Assembly (NCBI GenBank): GCA_963823535.1
Contig: CAWGLZ010000001.1
Location: forward strand, 496,001-560,000
Source: RPQJ01 sp963823535
GTDB lineage: Bacteria; Pseudomonadota; Gammaproteobacteria; Steroidobacterales; Steroidobacteraceae
Direction: 5' to 3'
DNA length: 64,000 nucleotides
Shown: one piece after another, positions 27,173-36,594 of the stretch
Numbering within the stretch: position 1 is the first letter of the stretch
Layout of the letters: every line of letters begins with the position of its first letter
Program-made: the position numbers and the translations under genes
The notes under the pieces: generated by a model
The model's input: only the letters and a program-made list of their open reading frames with translations
Told to the model about the DNA's origin: nothing
The model's database searches: none

Positions 27173-27865
27173 TCAGGTTTCCCGCCAGGACGGCCCCGGC
27201 TCGAGGTTTTCGATCGCATCGGCCAGTTCCAGAGTGAATTGGTGGCGGGGCAGGCTGCGGGCCCCGAGACTGCGCAGGTGCTCGCTTTCGACCTGGCAGT
27301 CGATCAGGCGGGCGCCACGATCCTGCAGCGAACGGACCAGCGCATGCAGCGCCACCTTGGACGCGTCGCGTTCCGTGCTGAACATCGACTCGCCGAAGAA
27401 AACCCGTCCCAGTGCGATGCCGTACAGGCCGCCGACCAGTTCACCCCGGTCCCAGACCTCGACCGAATGCGAGAATCCAAGATCGTGGAGGCGCCGGTAG
27501 GCCGCGCGCATCTGCGGCGTGATCCACGTCCCCTCCGGCCGCAGCGTGGGATCCGCGCAGCGCTCGACGACCTGGTCGAACGCCCGGTCGAAGCTGCTTT
27601 CGAAGCCGCGGTTGCGCAGCGTCTTGGCGAGGCTGCGCGATACCTTGAACTCGACCGGATACAGCACCGTTCGCGGATCGGGAGACCACCAGAGGATGGG
27701 CTGGCCGGCCGAGAACCACGGGAAGATGCCGCGCCGGTAGGCTTCGAGCAGGCGGGCCGGGGAGAGGTCGCCGCCCGCGCAGAGCAGTCCGTCGGGCTCG
27801 GTGAGTGCCGTTTCCACCGGCGGAAAGGCGTCCGGCGGGTCGCCCGGGTGCAGCCACGGAATCAT
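27173..27865 (-). CDS. aat: leucyl/phenylalanyl-tRNA--protein transferase
   Basis: Adds Leu or Phe to the N-terminus of proteins starting with Arg or Lys, making N-degrons for ClpS/ClpAP. The 230-residue protein has LCAGGDLSPARLLEAYRRGI, FPWFSAGQPILWWSPDPRTV and the GNAT-like core ending SLGARSLPRHQFTLELA. The ATG at 27865 overlaps the upstream acyltransferase stop by four bases. The same chromosomal block holds clpS and clpA. Confidence 0.96.
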   Translation of the reverse strand: MIPWLHPGDPPDAFPPVETALTEPDGLLCAGGDLSPARLLEAYRRGIFPWFSAGQPILWWSPDPRTVLYPVEFKVSRSLAKTLRNRGFESSFDRAFDQVVERCADPTLRPEGTWITPQMRAAYRRLHDLGFSHSVEVWDRGELVGGLYGIALGRVFFGESMFSTERDASKVALHALVRSLQDRGARLIDCQVESEHLRSLGARSLPRHQFTLELADAIENLEPGPSWRET

Positions 27866-29013
27866 CCGGCCGGATCCCGCTGGTACGGCAGGTGCATGGC
27901 AGCGGCGGCGATGTAGTCGTCGACGGCGGCGCGCTCCCGCTCCAGGTATCGCGCGACCGCCGACGCGAAGCCCGGGTGCGCCAGCCAGTGGGCGGACTGC
28001 GTCGGCGTGGGTTCGAAGCCCCGCGCGAGCTTGTGCTCGCCCTGGGTTCCCGGGTCGAACTCGGCCAGCCCGTGCGCGATGCAGTGCTCGATGCCCTGGT
28101 AGTAGCAGGCCTCGAAGTGCAGGCTGTCCTCGTGCCCGGCAGCCCCCCAGTAGCGGCCGTAGAGCGAGTCGCCGCCCTGGAAGAACACCGCGGCCGCCAG
28201 CGGCTGTCCATCGCGCTCGGCCAGCTTGACCACGATGGATCCCGGCATCAGGCGTGCAACCCGGGCGAGAAACGGGGCGTTCAGGTAATGCCCCGTCCCG
28301 TGGCGCAGGAACGTGCGCTCGGAGAATCCGAAGATCGTCTGCCACAGTTCGGCGCCGATCTCGTGGCCGTCGAGGCTGCGCATGAGGATGCCCGCTTCCG
28401 CGACGCGCCGCCGCTCGCGGCGGACTTTCTTGCGCTTGTCGGAGCGGAACTGCTCGAGGAAGTCATCGAAGTCGCGATAGCCGCGATTGCGCCAGAGGAA
28501 GCGGCAATCCTGGCGGCGCAGGAAGCCGGCGGCCTCGAGCGCCGCCTGATCCTCAGGCGTCGAGAAGTTCACGTGGACGCCTGAGACGCCGGCCTCCGCC
28601 GCCGACTCGCGCAAGGCCGCGGCGAGGGCTGCACGCAGGCCTGGCGCATCGGGCCCCGCGATCGTGAGCAGTCGCGGCCCCGTCACCGGCGTGAAGGGCA
28701 CGGCGGAGAGGTGCTTCGGGTAATAGGGCAGGCCCGCGCGGCCGTAGGACTGTGCCCAGCCCCAGTCGAAGATGAATTCGCCCCACGAGTGGTCCTTGGC
28801 GTAGCGGGGCACGGCGGCCACCAGGCGGCCGGCACCGTCGCGCAACAGCAGGTGCCGAGGCTGCCATCCGGTGTCGCCACCGACGCAGGCGCAGGATTCG
28901 AGCGCGCCGAGAAACGCGTGGCTTACGAATGGATTGTCATGCGTCTCGAGCGCGGCCCACTCGTCGGCGGGGACGTCCGTGAGGCATCCGGCGATTTCCG
29001 CGCGCAGTTGCAT
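27862..29013 (-). CDS. GNAT-superfamily N-acyltransferase (COG3146/DUF482-like)
   Basis: A 383-residue protein of the uncharacterised DUF482 family. It contains NPFVSHAFLGALE near the N-terminus, HSWGEFIFDWGWAQSY, GPRLLTIAGPDA, FLWRNRGYRDFDDFLEQF, SDKRKKVRRERRRV, then HFEACYYQGIEHCIAHGLAEF and PTQSAHWLAHPGF near the end. The fold is predicted to be a double GNAT like FemX/peptidyltransferases; donor and acceptor are unknown. It lies upstream of aat with translational coupling and downstream of trxB, where E. coli carries cydC and cydD. Confidence 0.82.
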   Translation of the reverse strand: MQLRAEIAGCLTDVPADEWAALETHDNPFVSHAFLGALESCACVGGDTGWQPRHLLLRDGAGRLVAAVPRYAKDHSWGEFIFDWGWAQSYGRAGLPYYPKHLSAVPFTPVTGPRLLTIAGPDAPGLRAALAAALRESAAEAGVSGVHVNFSTPEDQAALEAAGFLRRQDCRFLWRNRGYRDFDDFLEQFRSDKRKKVRRERRRVAEAGILMRSLDGHEIGAELWQTIFGFSERTFLRHGTGHYLNAPFLARVARLMPGSIVVKLAERDGQPLAAAVFFQGGDSLYGRYWGAAGHEDSLHFEACYYQGIEHCIAHGLAEFDPGTQGEHKLARGFEPTPTQSAHWLAHPGFASAVARYLERERAAVDDYIAAAAMHLPYQRDPAG

Positions 29014-29033
29014 TGCGCGTCGGTCCGGCCGGC

Positions 29034-29999
29034 TCAACGGGCGTCGGCGTCGAACTGCTCGAGGTACTTGTCCGCGTCGAGGGCAGCCATGCAACCCGTC
29101 CCGGCCGACGTCACGGCCTGCCGGTAGACGTGGTCGGCGACGTCGCCGGCTGCAAAGACGCCGGCGACGCTGGCGGCAGTCGCATTGCCCTCGGTGCCCG
29201 AGCGGACGGTGATGTAGCCGCCCTTCATCTCGAGGTGACCCTCGAAGATCTGCGTATTGGGCGTGTGGCCGACCGCAATGAAAACGCCGGCGACGGCCAG
29301 GTCCCGGGTCGCGCCGCCTTCGGTCGCCTCGAGCCGCACGCCCGTGACGCCCGACTCGTCGCCGAGCACCTCCTGCACATTGTGGTTCCAGACGATGTCC
29401 ACGGCACCGGCGCGCTGCCGCTCGAACAGCCGGTCCTGCAGGATCTTCTCCGACCGCAGCTTGTCGCGGCGATGGACAAGCGTCACGTGGGCCGCGATGT
29501 TCGACAGATACAGGGCCTCCTCGACGGCCGTATTGCCCCCGCCGATCACGGCCACGCGCTGGCCGCGAAAGAAGAAGCCGTCGCAGGTGGCGCAGGCGGA
29601 GACGCCGCGACCTCGAAACGCCTGCTCGGATTCGAGTCCGAGATAGCGGGCGCTGGCGCCCGTGGCGATGATCAGCGCGTCGCAGGTGTATTCGCCCCGG
29701 TCGCCTTTCATGCGCAGCGGGCGCTGCGTGAAGTCCACCTCGTTGACGTGGTCCATCACGATCTCGGTGTCGAACCGCTCCGCATGCTCGCGCATGCGCT
29801 CCATGAGGCCGGGGCCGGTCAGTCCGTGCGGATCCCCCGGCCAGTTGTCCACCTCGGTGGTGGTCATGAGCTGGCCGCCCTGTTCCATGCCCGTCAGCAG
29901 CAGCGGCTTGCGATTGGCACGGGCTGCGTAGACGGCGGCGGCGTAACCGGCGGGGCCGGAACCGAGGATGATCAGCCGGGAGTGTCGGGGAGCGCTCAT
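29034..29999 (-). CDS. trxB: thioredoxin reductase
   Basis: FAD- and NADPH-dependent reductase of thioredoxin, 321 residues. It has the FAD site GSGPAGYAAAVYAARAN, the redox pair in CATCDGFFF, NADPH site GGGNTAVEEALYL and the closing segment VFAAGDVADHVYRQAVTSAG. The start ATG at 29999 is preceded by AGGAAG at good spacing. It is divergent from ftsK; the lrp gene found between them in E. coli is absent. Confidence 0.96.
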   Translation of the reverse strand: MSAPRHSRLIILGSGPAGYAAAVYAARANRKPLLLTGMEQGGQLMTTTEVDNWPGDPHGLTGPGLMERMREHAERFDTEIVMDHVNEVDFTQRPLRMKGDRGEYTCDALIIATGASARYLGLESEQAFRGRGVSACATCDGFFFRGQRVAVIGGGNTAVEEALYLSNIAAHVTLVHRRDKLRSEKILQDRLFERQRAGAVDIVWNHNVQEVLGDESGVTGVRLEATEGGATRDLAVAGVFIAVGHTPNTQIFEGHLEMKGGYITVRSGTEGNATAASVAGVFAAGDVADHVYRQAVTSAGTGCMAALDADKYLEQFDADAR

Positions 30000-30160
30000 G
30001 TATACTTCCTGCCGCTTTGGCGCGTCGCGTCCGGGGTGGGCGCGGCATGGTAAGCAACATCCTGCCGGACGGCAAAACTGGCGCGGACCCGCGCACCGGG
30101 ATCGGTCGCGCCGGGCCCCTGGCCACCCCGATCGCCTTCTGATAAACGCTCTTATTTTCA

Positions 30161-30166
30161 TATACT
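30161..30166 (+). promoter_or_regulatory. candidate -10 element of ftsK
   Basis: TATACT (five of six to consensus) in a short AT-rich patch 35 bases before the ftsK start. A TTCTGA hexamer at 30137-30142 is a weak -35 candidate at 18 bases. Between them and the start, GAAAG...CTTTC can form a small hairpin. Confidence 0.35.
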
Positions 30167-30200
30167 TACTGGAAAGTCTTGAGCTTTCAGGTGACTGTTG

Positions 30201-32516
30201 GTGGCTAGAACCGATTCGAAGCGCGAGGCATCGGCCCAGTCGGCCCTGGTCACGCGCGGCCTGCGCGAGAGCGCGTTGTGGGTCTTCGGCGCCCTGGCGC
30301 TGATCCTGTTCGTCGCACTGGCGAGCTACGACCGCTCGGACCCGGCGTTCTCCTCCACCGGCCAGCAGGGTCCCGTCACCAACCTGATCGGCCCGTTCGG
30401 AGCCTGGCTGGCGGACCTGTTCTTCGTGCTGTTCGGACTGCCCGCGTACCTGTTCCCCGTCATGCTGGCGTTCGCCGGCTGGGCGCTCTACCAGGAGCGC
30501 GGCAACCGCGAGCCCATCGATCGACGATCCCTGGGGCTGCGGGGGCTGGGATTTGCACTGGCGCTCGCGACCAGCTGCGGACTGGCGACGCTGCATTTCG
30601 CCGATGGTTCGCTGCCGAATACGGCCGGGGGGGTGCTCGGATCGCTGGTCGGCGACGGCCTCGCGTCCGTCCTGAGCTTTCTCGGTGCGACGCTGCTGCT
30701 GCTCGCCGTCTGGCTCGGATCGGTCTCGCTCTGCACGGGCATCTCGTGGCTCGCGGTCATGGACCGGATTGGCCACGGCTTGCTCGCGGGCATCGACTGG
30801 ATCCGCACGCGCGCCTCCACGGCCCGTGACGTCAAGGCGGGGCGCGAGGTGAAGCAGGCGCGCCAGGAGGTCGTCCGCGAGGAACAGAAAAAGGCCGCCG
30901 AGCGCAAGCCGCCGAGGATCGAGGCCGCTGCGCCGAAGGTCGAGAAGAGCGAGCGCGTCGAGAAGGAACGGCAGGTCGCGATGTTCGAGCGCCCCGGTTC
31001 GACCGAGTTGCCGGCCCTGTCGCTGCTGGACGACGCGCCCGCGCGCCATGGCGGCTATTCCGCCGAAGCGCTCGAGGCCATGTCGCGACTCGTCGAGCTC
31101 AAGCTGCGCGACTTCGGCGTCGAGGCGGAGGTCGTCGAGGTGCACCCCGGCCCGGTGATCACCCGCTTCGAGCTCAGGCCGGCGCCCGGCGTGAAGGTGG
31201 CGCAGATCTCGCACCTCGCCAAGGACCTGGCCCGGGCGCTGTCGGCTGTGAGCGTGCGCGTCGTCGAGATCATCCCGGGCAAGTCGACGATGGGTCTCGA
31301 GATCCCGAACGAGTCGCGCGAGATCGTGACGCTGGGCGAAATCATCAAGTCGAAGGCCTACGACGACCTGGCCTCGCCGCTCGCGCTGGTGCTGGGCAAG
31401 GACATCGGCGGCAACCCGGTCGTCGCGGACCTCGCGCGCATGCCGCACCTGCTGGTGGGCGGAACGACCGGCTCGGGCAAGTCCACGGCCGTGAACGCGA
31501 TGGTGCTGTCGCTGCTCTACAAGTCGTCCGCGGAGCAGGTGCGACTGATCATGATCGACCCGAAGATGCTGGAACTCTCGGTCTACGAGGGTATTCCACA
31601 TCTCCTCGCGCCGGTCGTGACCGACATGAAGCAGGCGGCGAACGCGCTGCGCTGGTGCGTCGCCGAGATGGAGCGCCGCTACCGGCTGATGGCCCACGCC
31701 GGCGTGCGCAACCTCGCGGGCTACAACCGCAAGGTCAAGGACGCCGCCGACGAGGGCAAGCCGCTGCGCGACCCGATCGAGATGGGTCGCTTGCCGCCGG
31801 ATGGCGACCCGGAGTCGGTGCCGCTGCTCGAGCCGCTGCCGTACATCGTGGTGATCGTCGACGAACTCGCCGACCTCATGATGATCGTCGGCAAGAAGGT
31901 CGAGGAGCTGATCGCGCGACTCGCGCAGAAGGCCCGGGCCTCGGGCATCCACCTGATACTGGCCACGCAACGGCCGTCGGTGGACGTCATCACCGGCCTG
32001 ATCAAGGCGAACATTCCGACGCGCATCGCCTTCCAGGTGTCGGCGAAGGTGGACTCGCGCACGATCCTCGACCAGAGCGGGGCGGAAGCCCTGCTCGGCC
32101 ATGGCGACATGCTGTTCCTGCAGCCCGGCACGTCGCTGCCCGTGCGCGTGCACGGCGCGTTCGTGTCCGACCAGGAAGTGCACCGCGTGGTGGGCAAGCT
32201 CAAGGTGCTGAGCCCGCCGGTCTACATGGACGAGATCCTCGACGGGCCGTCGGCCCCGATCCCGGGGCTGCCCGGCGAACCCTCGGGCGACGAAGGGGGT
32301 GGCGATCCCGAGCAGGACCCGCTGTACGACGAGGCCGTGCGCATCGTCACGGAGAGCCGCAAGGCGTCGATCTCGGGCGTGCAGCGGCGCCTGAAGATCG
32401 GCTACAACCGTGCCGCGCGGATGATCGAGGCCATGGAGGCGGCGGGGCTCGTCGGGCCCCTGCAGTCGAACGGCAGCCGGGAAGTCCTGGCGCCACCGCC
32501 GCCCGAGTCGGACTGA
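30201..32516 (+). CDS. ftsK: DNA translocase FtsK
   Basis: Divisome-anchored motor that resolves chromosome dimers and pumps DNA to the dif site. It has 771 residues. The N-terminal part has four to five membrane segments (about 30-190) and a charged linker rich in Glu/Lys (about 210-270). The RecA-like motor has Walker A GGTTGSGKSTAVN near residue 420 and Walker B IVVIVDELADLMM. The C-terminal winged-helix gamma domain (SGVQRRLKIGYNRAARMIEA) reads KOPS. The linker is short compared with E. coli FtsK. I prefer the GTG at 30201; a TTG one codon earlier is possible. Confidence 0.97.
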   Translation: MARTDSKREASAQSALVTRGLRESALWVFGALALILFVALASYDRSDPAFSSTGQQGPVTNLIGPFGAWLADLFFVLFGLPAYLFPVMLAFAGWALYQERGNREPIDRRSLGLRGLGFALALATSCGLATLHFADGSLPNTAGGVLGSLVGDGLASVLSFLGATLLLLAVWLGSVSLCTGISWLAVMDRIGHGLLAGIDWIRTRASTARDVKAGREVKQARQEVVREEQKKAAERKPPRIEAAAPKVEKSERVEKERQVAMFERPGSTELPALSLLDDAPARHGGYSAEALEAMSRLVELKLRDFGVEAEVVEVHPGPVITRFELRPAPGVKVAQISHLAKDLARALSAVSVRVVEIIPGKSTMGLEIPNESREIVTLGEIIKSKAYDDLASPLALVLGKDIGGNPVVADLARMPHLLVGGTTGSGKSTAVNAMVLSLLYKSSAEQVRLIMIDPKMLELSVYEGIPHLLAPVVTDMKQAANALRWCVAEMERRYRLMAHAGVRNLAGYNRKVKDAADEGKPLRDPIEMGRLPPDGDPESVPLLEPLPYIVVIVDELADLMMIVGKKVEELIARLAQKARASGIHLILATQRPSVDVITGLIKANIPTRIAFQVSAKVDSRTILDQSGAEALLGHGDMLFLQPGTSLPVRVHGAFVSDQEVHRVVGKLKVLSPPVYMDEILDGPSAPIPGLPGEPSGDEGGGDPEQDPLYDEAVRIVTESRKASISGVQRRLKIGYNRAARMIEAMEAAGLVGPLQSNGSREVLAPPPPESD

Positions 32517-32520
32517 CGCC

Positions 32521-33165
32521 ATGAGGCCCGCCATGCGCGCGATGGGCGTGCTGTTCGCTTTTACGCTGCTTCCGCTCGGCAGCGCGCTGGCCGCGAACGA
32601 TGCGGCGGCGCGGGTCGAAGCGTATCTCGGCTCGCTCCGGACGCTGTCCGCCGGATTCTCTCAAGTGGTCCGCAACCGTGACGGCGACGTCGTCGACCGC
32701 GCGACCGGTACGCTCGCGATCTCGCGTCCCGACCGCTTTCGCTGGGAGTATCAAGAGCCGCACGAGCAGACGATCGTTGCGGACGGCCGCCGGCTCTGGC
32801 TCTACGACCGCGACCTCGAGCAGGTGACCGTGAGGACGCTCGAGGCGGGCCTCGGCTCGACGCCGGCGATGCTGCTCTCCGGCGGCGGCCGGATCACCGA
32901 TGCCTTCGAGGCGGTTGCCGTGGAGCAGGCGGGCGACTGGACCTGGTGCCGGCTGAGACCCCGGCAGGACGGCTCCGACTTCGATCAGGTGAGCCTCGCC
33001 TTCGACGCTCGCAAAGAGCTCGTGGCCATGGAACTGCGGGACAAGCTCGGGCAGGCCACGGTGATCGAGTTCGGCAGCGTCCGCAGGAACCCTTCGCTGG
33101 ACGACGGCCTGTTCCGCTTCGAGCCGCCGCCCGGCGCCGACGTGATCGGGCAGGCCGGCCCCTGA
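32521..33165 (+). CDS. lolA: outer-membrane lipoprotein carrier protein LolA
   Basis: Periplasmic chaperone that ferries lipoproteins from LolCDE to LolB, 214 residues. A signal peptide (about 1-24, MGVLFAFTLLPLGSALA) is followed by LRTLSAGFSQVV and the typical PDRFRWEYQEPHEQTIVADG and LWLYDRDLEQVTV strands. It starts four bases after ftsK, as in E. coli. Confidence 0.95.
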   Translation: MRPAMRAMGVLFAFTLLPLGSALAANDAAARVEAYLGSLRTLSAGFSQVVRNRDGDVVDRATGTLAISRPDRFRWEYQEPHEQTIVADGRRLWLYDRDLEQVTVRTLEAGLGSTPAMLLSGGGRITDAFEAVAVEQAGDWTWCRLRPRQDGSDFDQVSLAFDARKELVAMELRDKLGQATVIEFGSVRRNPSLDDGLFRFEPPPGADVIGQAGP

Positions 33166-33172
33166 ACGTCCG

Positions 33173-33556
33173 ATGCTGCCCGTGAGACATGCGTCCGCCT
33201 GGCTCGCCGCAAGCGCGCTGCTGGTCATTGGCCTCGTCATCGGCAGCCTGGGGACGGGCCCGAACCTGCCGCCGCTGGCCGGGCCGGACAAGCTTCACCA
33301 TTTCGCGGCCTATTGCTTCCTGGCCGTCTGGTTCGGCGGGCTGATCGCGCGGCCGCATTACTGGAAAATCTTCGTGGCACTGGCCTGCCTCGGGCTTGCG
33401 CTCGAGCTCCTGCAGTTCGCGATGCATCGCGGACGCCAGGGCGAGCTGCTCGACATGGTTGCCAACCTGACGGGCGTGGCGGCGGGGCTGGGGCTCGGTG
33501 CATGGCTGACCGGAGGCTGGGTGCTGAGGGTCGAGGCATGGCTGGCGCGCAGCTGA
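33173..33556 (+). CDS. VanZ-family membrane protein
   Basis: A 127-residue protein with four hydrophobic segments (about 10-28, 42-60, 63-82 and 98-118). The VanZ-like motif is PDKLHHFAAYCFLAVWF, and LELLQFAMHRGRQGELLDMVAN follows. Function is unknown for most members; VanZ itself gives low-level teicoplanin resistance. The last 19 bases overlap rarA, so it is translated with the lolA-rarA operon. Confidence 0.85.
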   Translation: MLPVRHASAWLAASALLVIGLVIGSLGTGPNLPPLAGPDKLHHFAAYCFLAVWFGGLIARPHYWKIFVALACLGLALELLQFAMHRGRQGELLDMVANLTGVAAGLGLGAWLTGGWVLRVEAWLARS

Positions 33557-34854
33557 AGCCCGTCGCGCACGGCGAGGGCTGGCGGCCACTTGCCGACCGC
33601 ATGCGGCCCTCGTCGCTGGACGCGTTCGTCGGTCAGCAGCACCTGCTCGCGCCCGGCAAGCCGCTGCGTCGCCTGCTCGAGGGCCGCAGCCTGCATTCGA
33701 TGCTCCTCTGGGGTCCGCCGGGCACCGGCAAGACGACGCTGGCGCGCCTCGTTGCCCACACCTGCGACGCCGAGTTCGTGGCGCTGTCGGCCGTGATGGC
33801 CGGGGTGAAGGACGTACGGGCGGCGGTCGAGCAGGCGCAGACGCTGCGCCGCGAGCGCGAGCGGCAGACGGTCCTGTTCCTCGACGAAGTGCACCGCTTC
33901 AACAAGTCGCAGCAGGACGCCTTCCTGCCCTTCGTCGAGGACGGTACGGTGTGCTTCATCGGGGCCACCACGGAGAACCCGTCGTTCGAGATCAACAGCG
34001 CGCTCCTGTCGCGCGCGCGTGTCTACGTGCTGCGTGCGCTTTCGGTGGACGAGATTCGCGAGGTGATCCGGCGGGCCGTCGGGCGCGAGCCTGCGGCGGA
34101 CGACGGCCGACCGATCGCGCTCGAACCCGAGGCGCTCGAGACCCTTTCCCGTGCCGCCGACGGGGATGCACGCCGGGCGCTCAACCTGCTCGAGATCGCG
34201 ATCGACCTGGCGCGCACGGCAGGCGGGAGCATCACCGAGGACATCGCCTCGGAGGTTTCGGCGGGCGGAGTTCGACGTTTCGACAAGAAGGGGGAGCAGT
34301 TCTACGACCAGATCTCGGCGCTGCACAAGGCGGTGCGGGGTTCGGATCCGGATGCGGCCCTGTACTGGCTCAGTCGCATGCTCGACGGCGGCTGCGATCC
34401 ACGCTACGTGGCCCGGCGCGTGCTGCGCATGGCCTCGGAGGATATCGGCAATGCGGATCCGCGGGCGCTCGCGCTGGCACTGCAGGCCTGCGAGACGTAC
34501 GAGCGGCTCGGGAGCCCCGAGGGCGAACTCGCGATCGCCCAGGCCGTCGTCTTCATGGCGTGTGCCGCCAAGAGCAACGCGGTCTACGTCGCCTTCGGCG
34601 CGGCCATGGAGGACGCCAGGCGCCTCGGCACGCTCGACGTGCCGCTCAGGCTGCGCAACGCGCCAACGGGCCTCATGAAGGGCTTGGGCTACGGCCAGGG
34701 TTATCGTTATGCCCACGACGAGCCGGGGGCCTTTGCTGCAGGCGAAAAGTACTTCCCGGACGAAATGGAGCCCGCGCGGTACTACGAACCCGTCGATCGC
34801 GGTCTCGAGATCAAGATCCGCGAAGCCCTGGCACGACTCCGGTCTCGGGGATAG
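33538..34854 (+). CDS. rarA: replication-associated recombination protein RarA
   Basis: AAA+ ATPase (MgsA/WRNIP1 family) acting at stalled replication forks, 438 residues. Walker A is WGPPGTGKTTLAR and Walker B/sensor FLDEVHRFNKSQQDAFLP; TTENPSFEINSALLSRARVY and the C-terminal tetramerisation region (PTGLMKGLGYGQGYRYAHD) are typical. I chose the ATG at 33538 (MAGAQLKPVAHGEGWRPLAD); upstream frame lies in the VanZ gene. Confidence 0.95.
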   Translation: MAGAQLKPVAHGEGWRPLADRMRPSSLDAFVGQQHLLAPGKPLRRLLEGRSLHSMLLWGPPGTGKTTLARLVAHTCDAEFVALSAVMAGVKDVRAAVEQAQTLRRERERQTVLFLDEVHRFNKSQQDAFLPFVEDGTVCFIGATTENPSFEINSALLSRARVYVLRALSVDEIREVIRRAVGREPAADDGRPIALEPEALETLSRAADGDARRALNLLEIAIDLARTAGGSITEDIASEVSAGGVRRFDKKGEQFYDQISALHKAVRGSDPDAALYWLSRMLDGGCDPRYVARRVLRMASEDIGNADPRALALALQACETYERLGSPEGELAIAQAVVFMACAAKSNAVYVAFGAAMEDARRLGTLDVPLRLRNAPTGLMKGLGYGQGYRYAHDEPGAFAAGEKYFPDEMEPARYYEPVDRGLEIKIREALARLRSRG

Positions 34855-34965
34855 CGAGACTGGCAGCGTTCGCCGCGGCGAGGACTGCATCGGTGGGTGA
34901 GGGCAGGGTCCTCTTCTCGTACAATCGCACGCCTCTTTTCCGACCACGCGCCCCAGGGTTGCCCA

Positions 34966-36246
34966 ATGCTCGACGCCAAGCTGCTTCGTACGGATCCGGA
35001 CGCCGTTGCCCGCAATCTTGCGCGGCGTGGTTACGTGCTGGACGTCGACCGCTTCCGGGCGCTGGAGGAACGTCGCAAGGCGTCGCAGGTCGCGGCGGAC
35101 GAGGTCCGCGCGGCCCGCAATGCCCATGCGAAGAAGGTCGGCATGGCCAAGGGGCGGGGCGAGGACATCACGTCGCTGCTGGCGGAAGGCGAGGCGCTGG
35201 CGAGCCGGCTCGCGGGCCTCGACCAGGAGCAGGCCGCCGTGCAGGCGGAGTTCGACGACATCGTCCTCGGCCTGCCGAACCTGCTGCACGAGAGCGTGCC
35301 GGAGGGCCGCGACGAGACGGCCAACGTCGAGGTCCGCCGCTGGGGGACGCCGCGCGTCTTCGATTTCGAGCCGCGCGACCATGTCGCGGTGGGTGAGCAG
35401 CTCGCACTGATGGATTTCGCCGCCGCCGGGCGAATCTCGGGGGCGAGGTTCGTGGTCCTCAAGGGCGGGCTGGCGCGACTTCACCGGGCGCTGATCCAGT
35501 ACATGCTCGATCTGCACACTTCGCAGCACGGGTATACGGAGGTGTACGCACCGTACCTCGTGGCGCGACAGGCGCTGGTGGGCACGGGGCAGTTACCCAA
35601 GTTCGAGGCCGACCTGTTCCGAGTCGCGTCGGGCGAGCAGGAATTCTTCCTGATTCCTACGGCCGAAGTGCCGGTCACGAATCTCGCGCGCGAGACCATC
35701 CTCGAGGCCGGCGCCCTGCCACGGAAGTATGCCGCGCACACGCCATGCTTCCGGTCGGAGGCGGGTTCCTACGGCAAGGACACGCGCGGCATGATCCGGC
35801 AGCACCAGTTCGAAAAAGTCGAGCTCGTGCAGATCGTGCGGCCGGAGGACTCGTACGCGGCGCTCGAGGAGCTGACCGGGCACGCGGAGACGGTGCTGCA
35901 GGGGCTGGGGCTGCCGTATCGCGTCGTCGCCCTGTGCTCGGGGGATGTCGGTTTCGGCAGCGCAAAGACCTACGACCTGGAGGTCTGGCTGCCTGGCCAG
36001 CAGAAGTACCGCGAGATTTCCTCCTGCAGCAACTGCGAGGCATTCCAGGCGCGACGCATGCAGGCCCGGTGGCGGAACCCCGCTACCGGAAAGCCCGAGC
36101 CCGTGCACACGCTCAACGGGTCAGGTGTCGCCGTGGGGCGTGCGCTGGTGGCCGTGCTCGAGAACTACCAGCAGGCGGACGGCAGCGTCGTCGTGCCCGA
36201 GGTCCTCAAGCCCTACATGGGCGGCGCCGAACTGATCCGCGGTTAG
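34966..36246 (+). CDS. serS: seryl-tRNA synthetase
   Basis: Class II synthetase, 426 residues. The N-terminal coiled-coil arm (about 30-105) binds the long variable arm of tRNA-Ser. The catalytic core has motif 2 FRSEAGSYGKDTRGMIRQHQ and motif 3 near LNGSGVAVGRALVAVLENYQ. The ATG at 34966 gives MLDAKLLRTDPDAVARNLARR. A tRNA-Ser gene follows 17 bases after the stop, so enzyme and substrate are adjacent. Confidence 0.97.
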   Translation: MLDAKLLRTDPDAVARNLARRGYVLDVDRFRALEERRKASQVAADEVRAARNAHAKKVGMAKGRGEDITSLLAEGEALASRLAGLDQEQAAVQAEFDDIVLGLPNLLHESVPEGRDETANVEVRRWGTPRVFDFEPRDHVAVGEQLALMDFAAAGRISGARFVVLKGGLARLHRALIQYMLDLHTSQHGYTEVYAPYLVARQALVGTGQLPKFEADLFRVASGEQEFFLIPTAEVPVTNLARETILEAGALPRKYAAHTPCFRSEAGSYGKDTRGMIRQHQFEKVELVQIVRPEDSYAALEELTGHAETVLQGLGLPYRVVALCSGDVGFGSAKTYDLEVWLPGQQKYREISSCSNCEAFQARRMQARWRNPATGKPEPVHTLNGSGVAVGRALVAVLENYQQADGSVVVPEVLKPYMGGAELIRG

Positions 36247-36248
36247 CC

Positions 36249-36254
36249 TACAAT
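36249..36254 (+). promoter_or_regulatory. candidate -10 element for tRNA-Ser
   Basis: TACAAT starts two bases after the serS stop and ten bases end before the mature tRNA. The -35 position falls inside serS and is not well conserved. Confidence 0.35.
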
Positions 36255-36263
36255 TCGCGCCAC

Positions 36264-36594
<331 letters not shown>

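Noticed and set aside
29034..32534. Very long leftward open frame (over 1100 codons) across trxB and ftsK
   Set aside because: Only the trxB part is real. The rest is antisense to ftsK, rich in Arg/His/Asp as expected for shadow frames in GC-rich DNA, and shows no domain.
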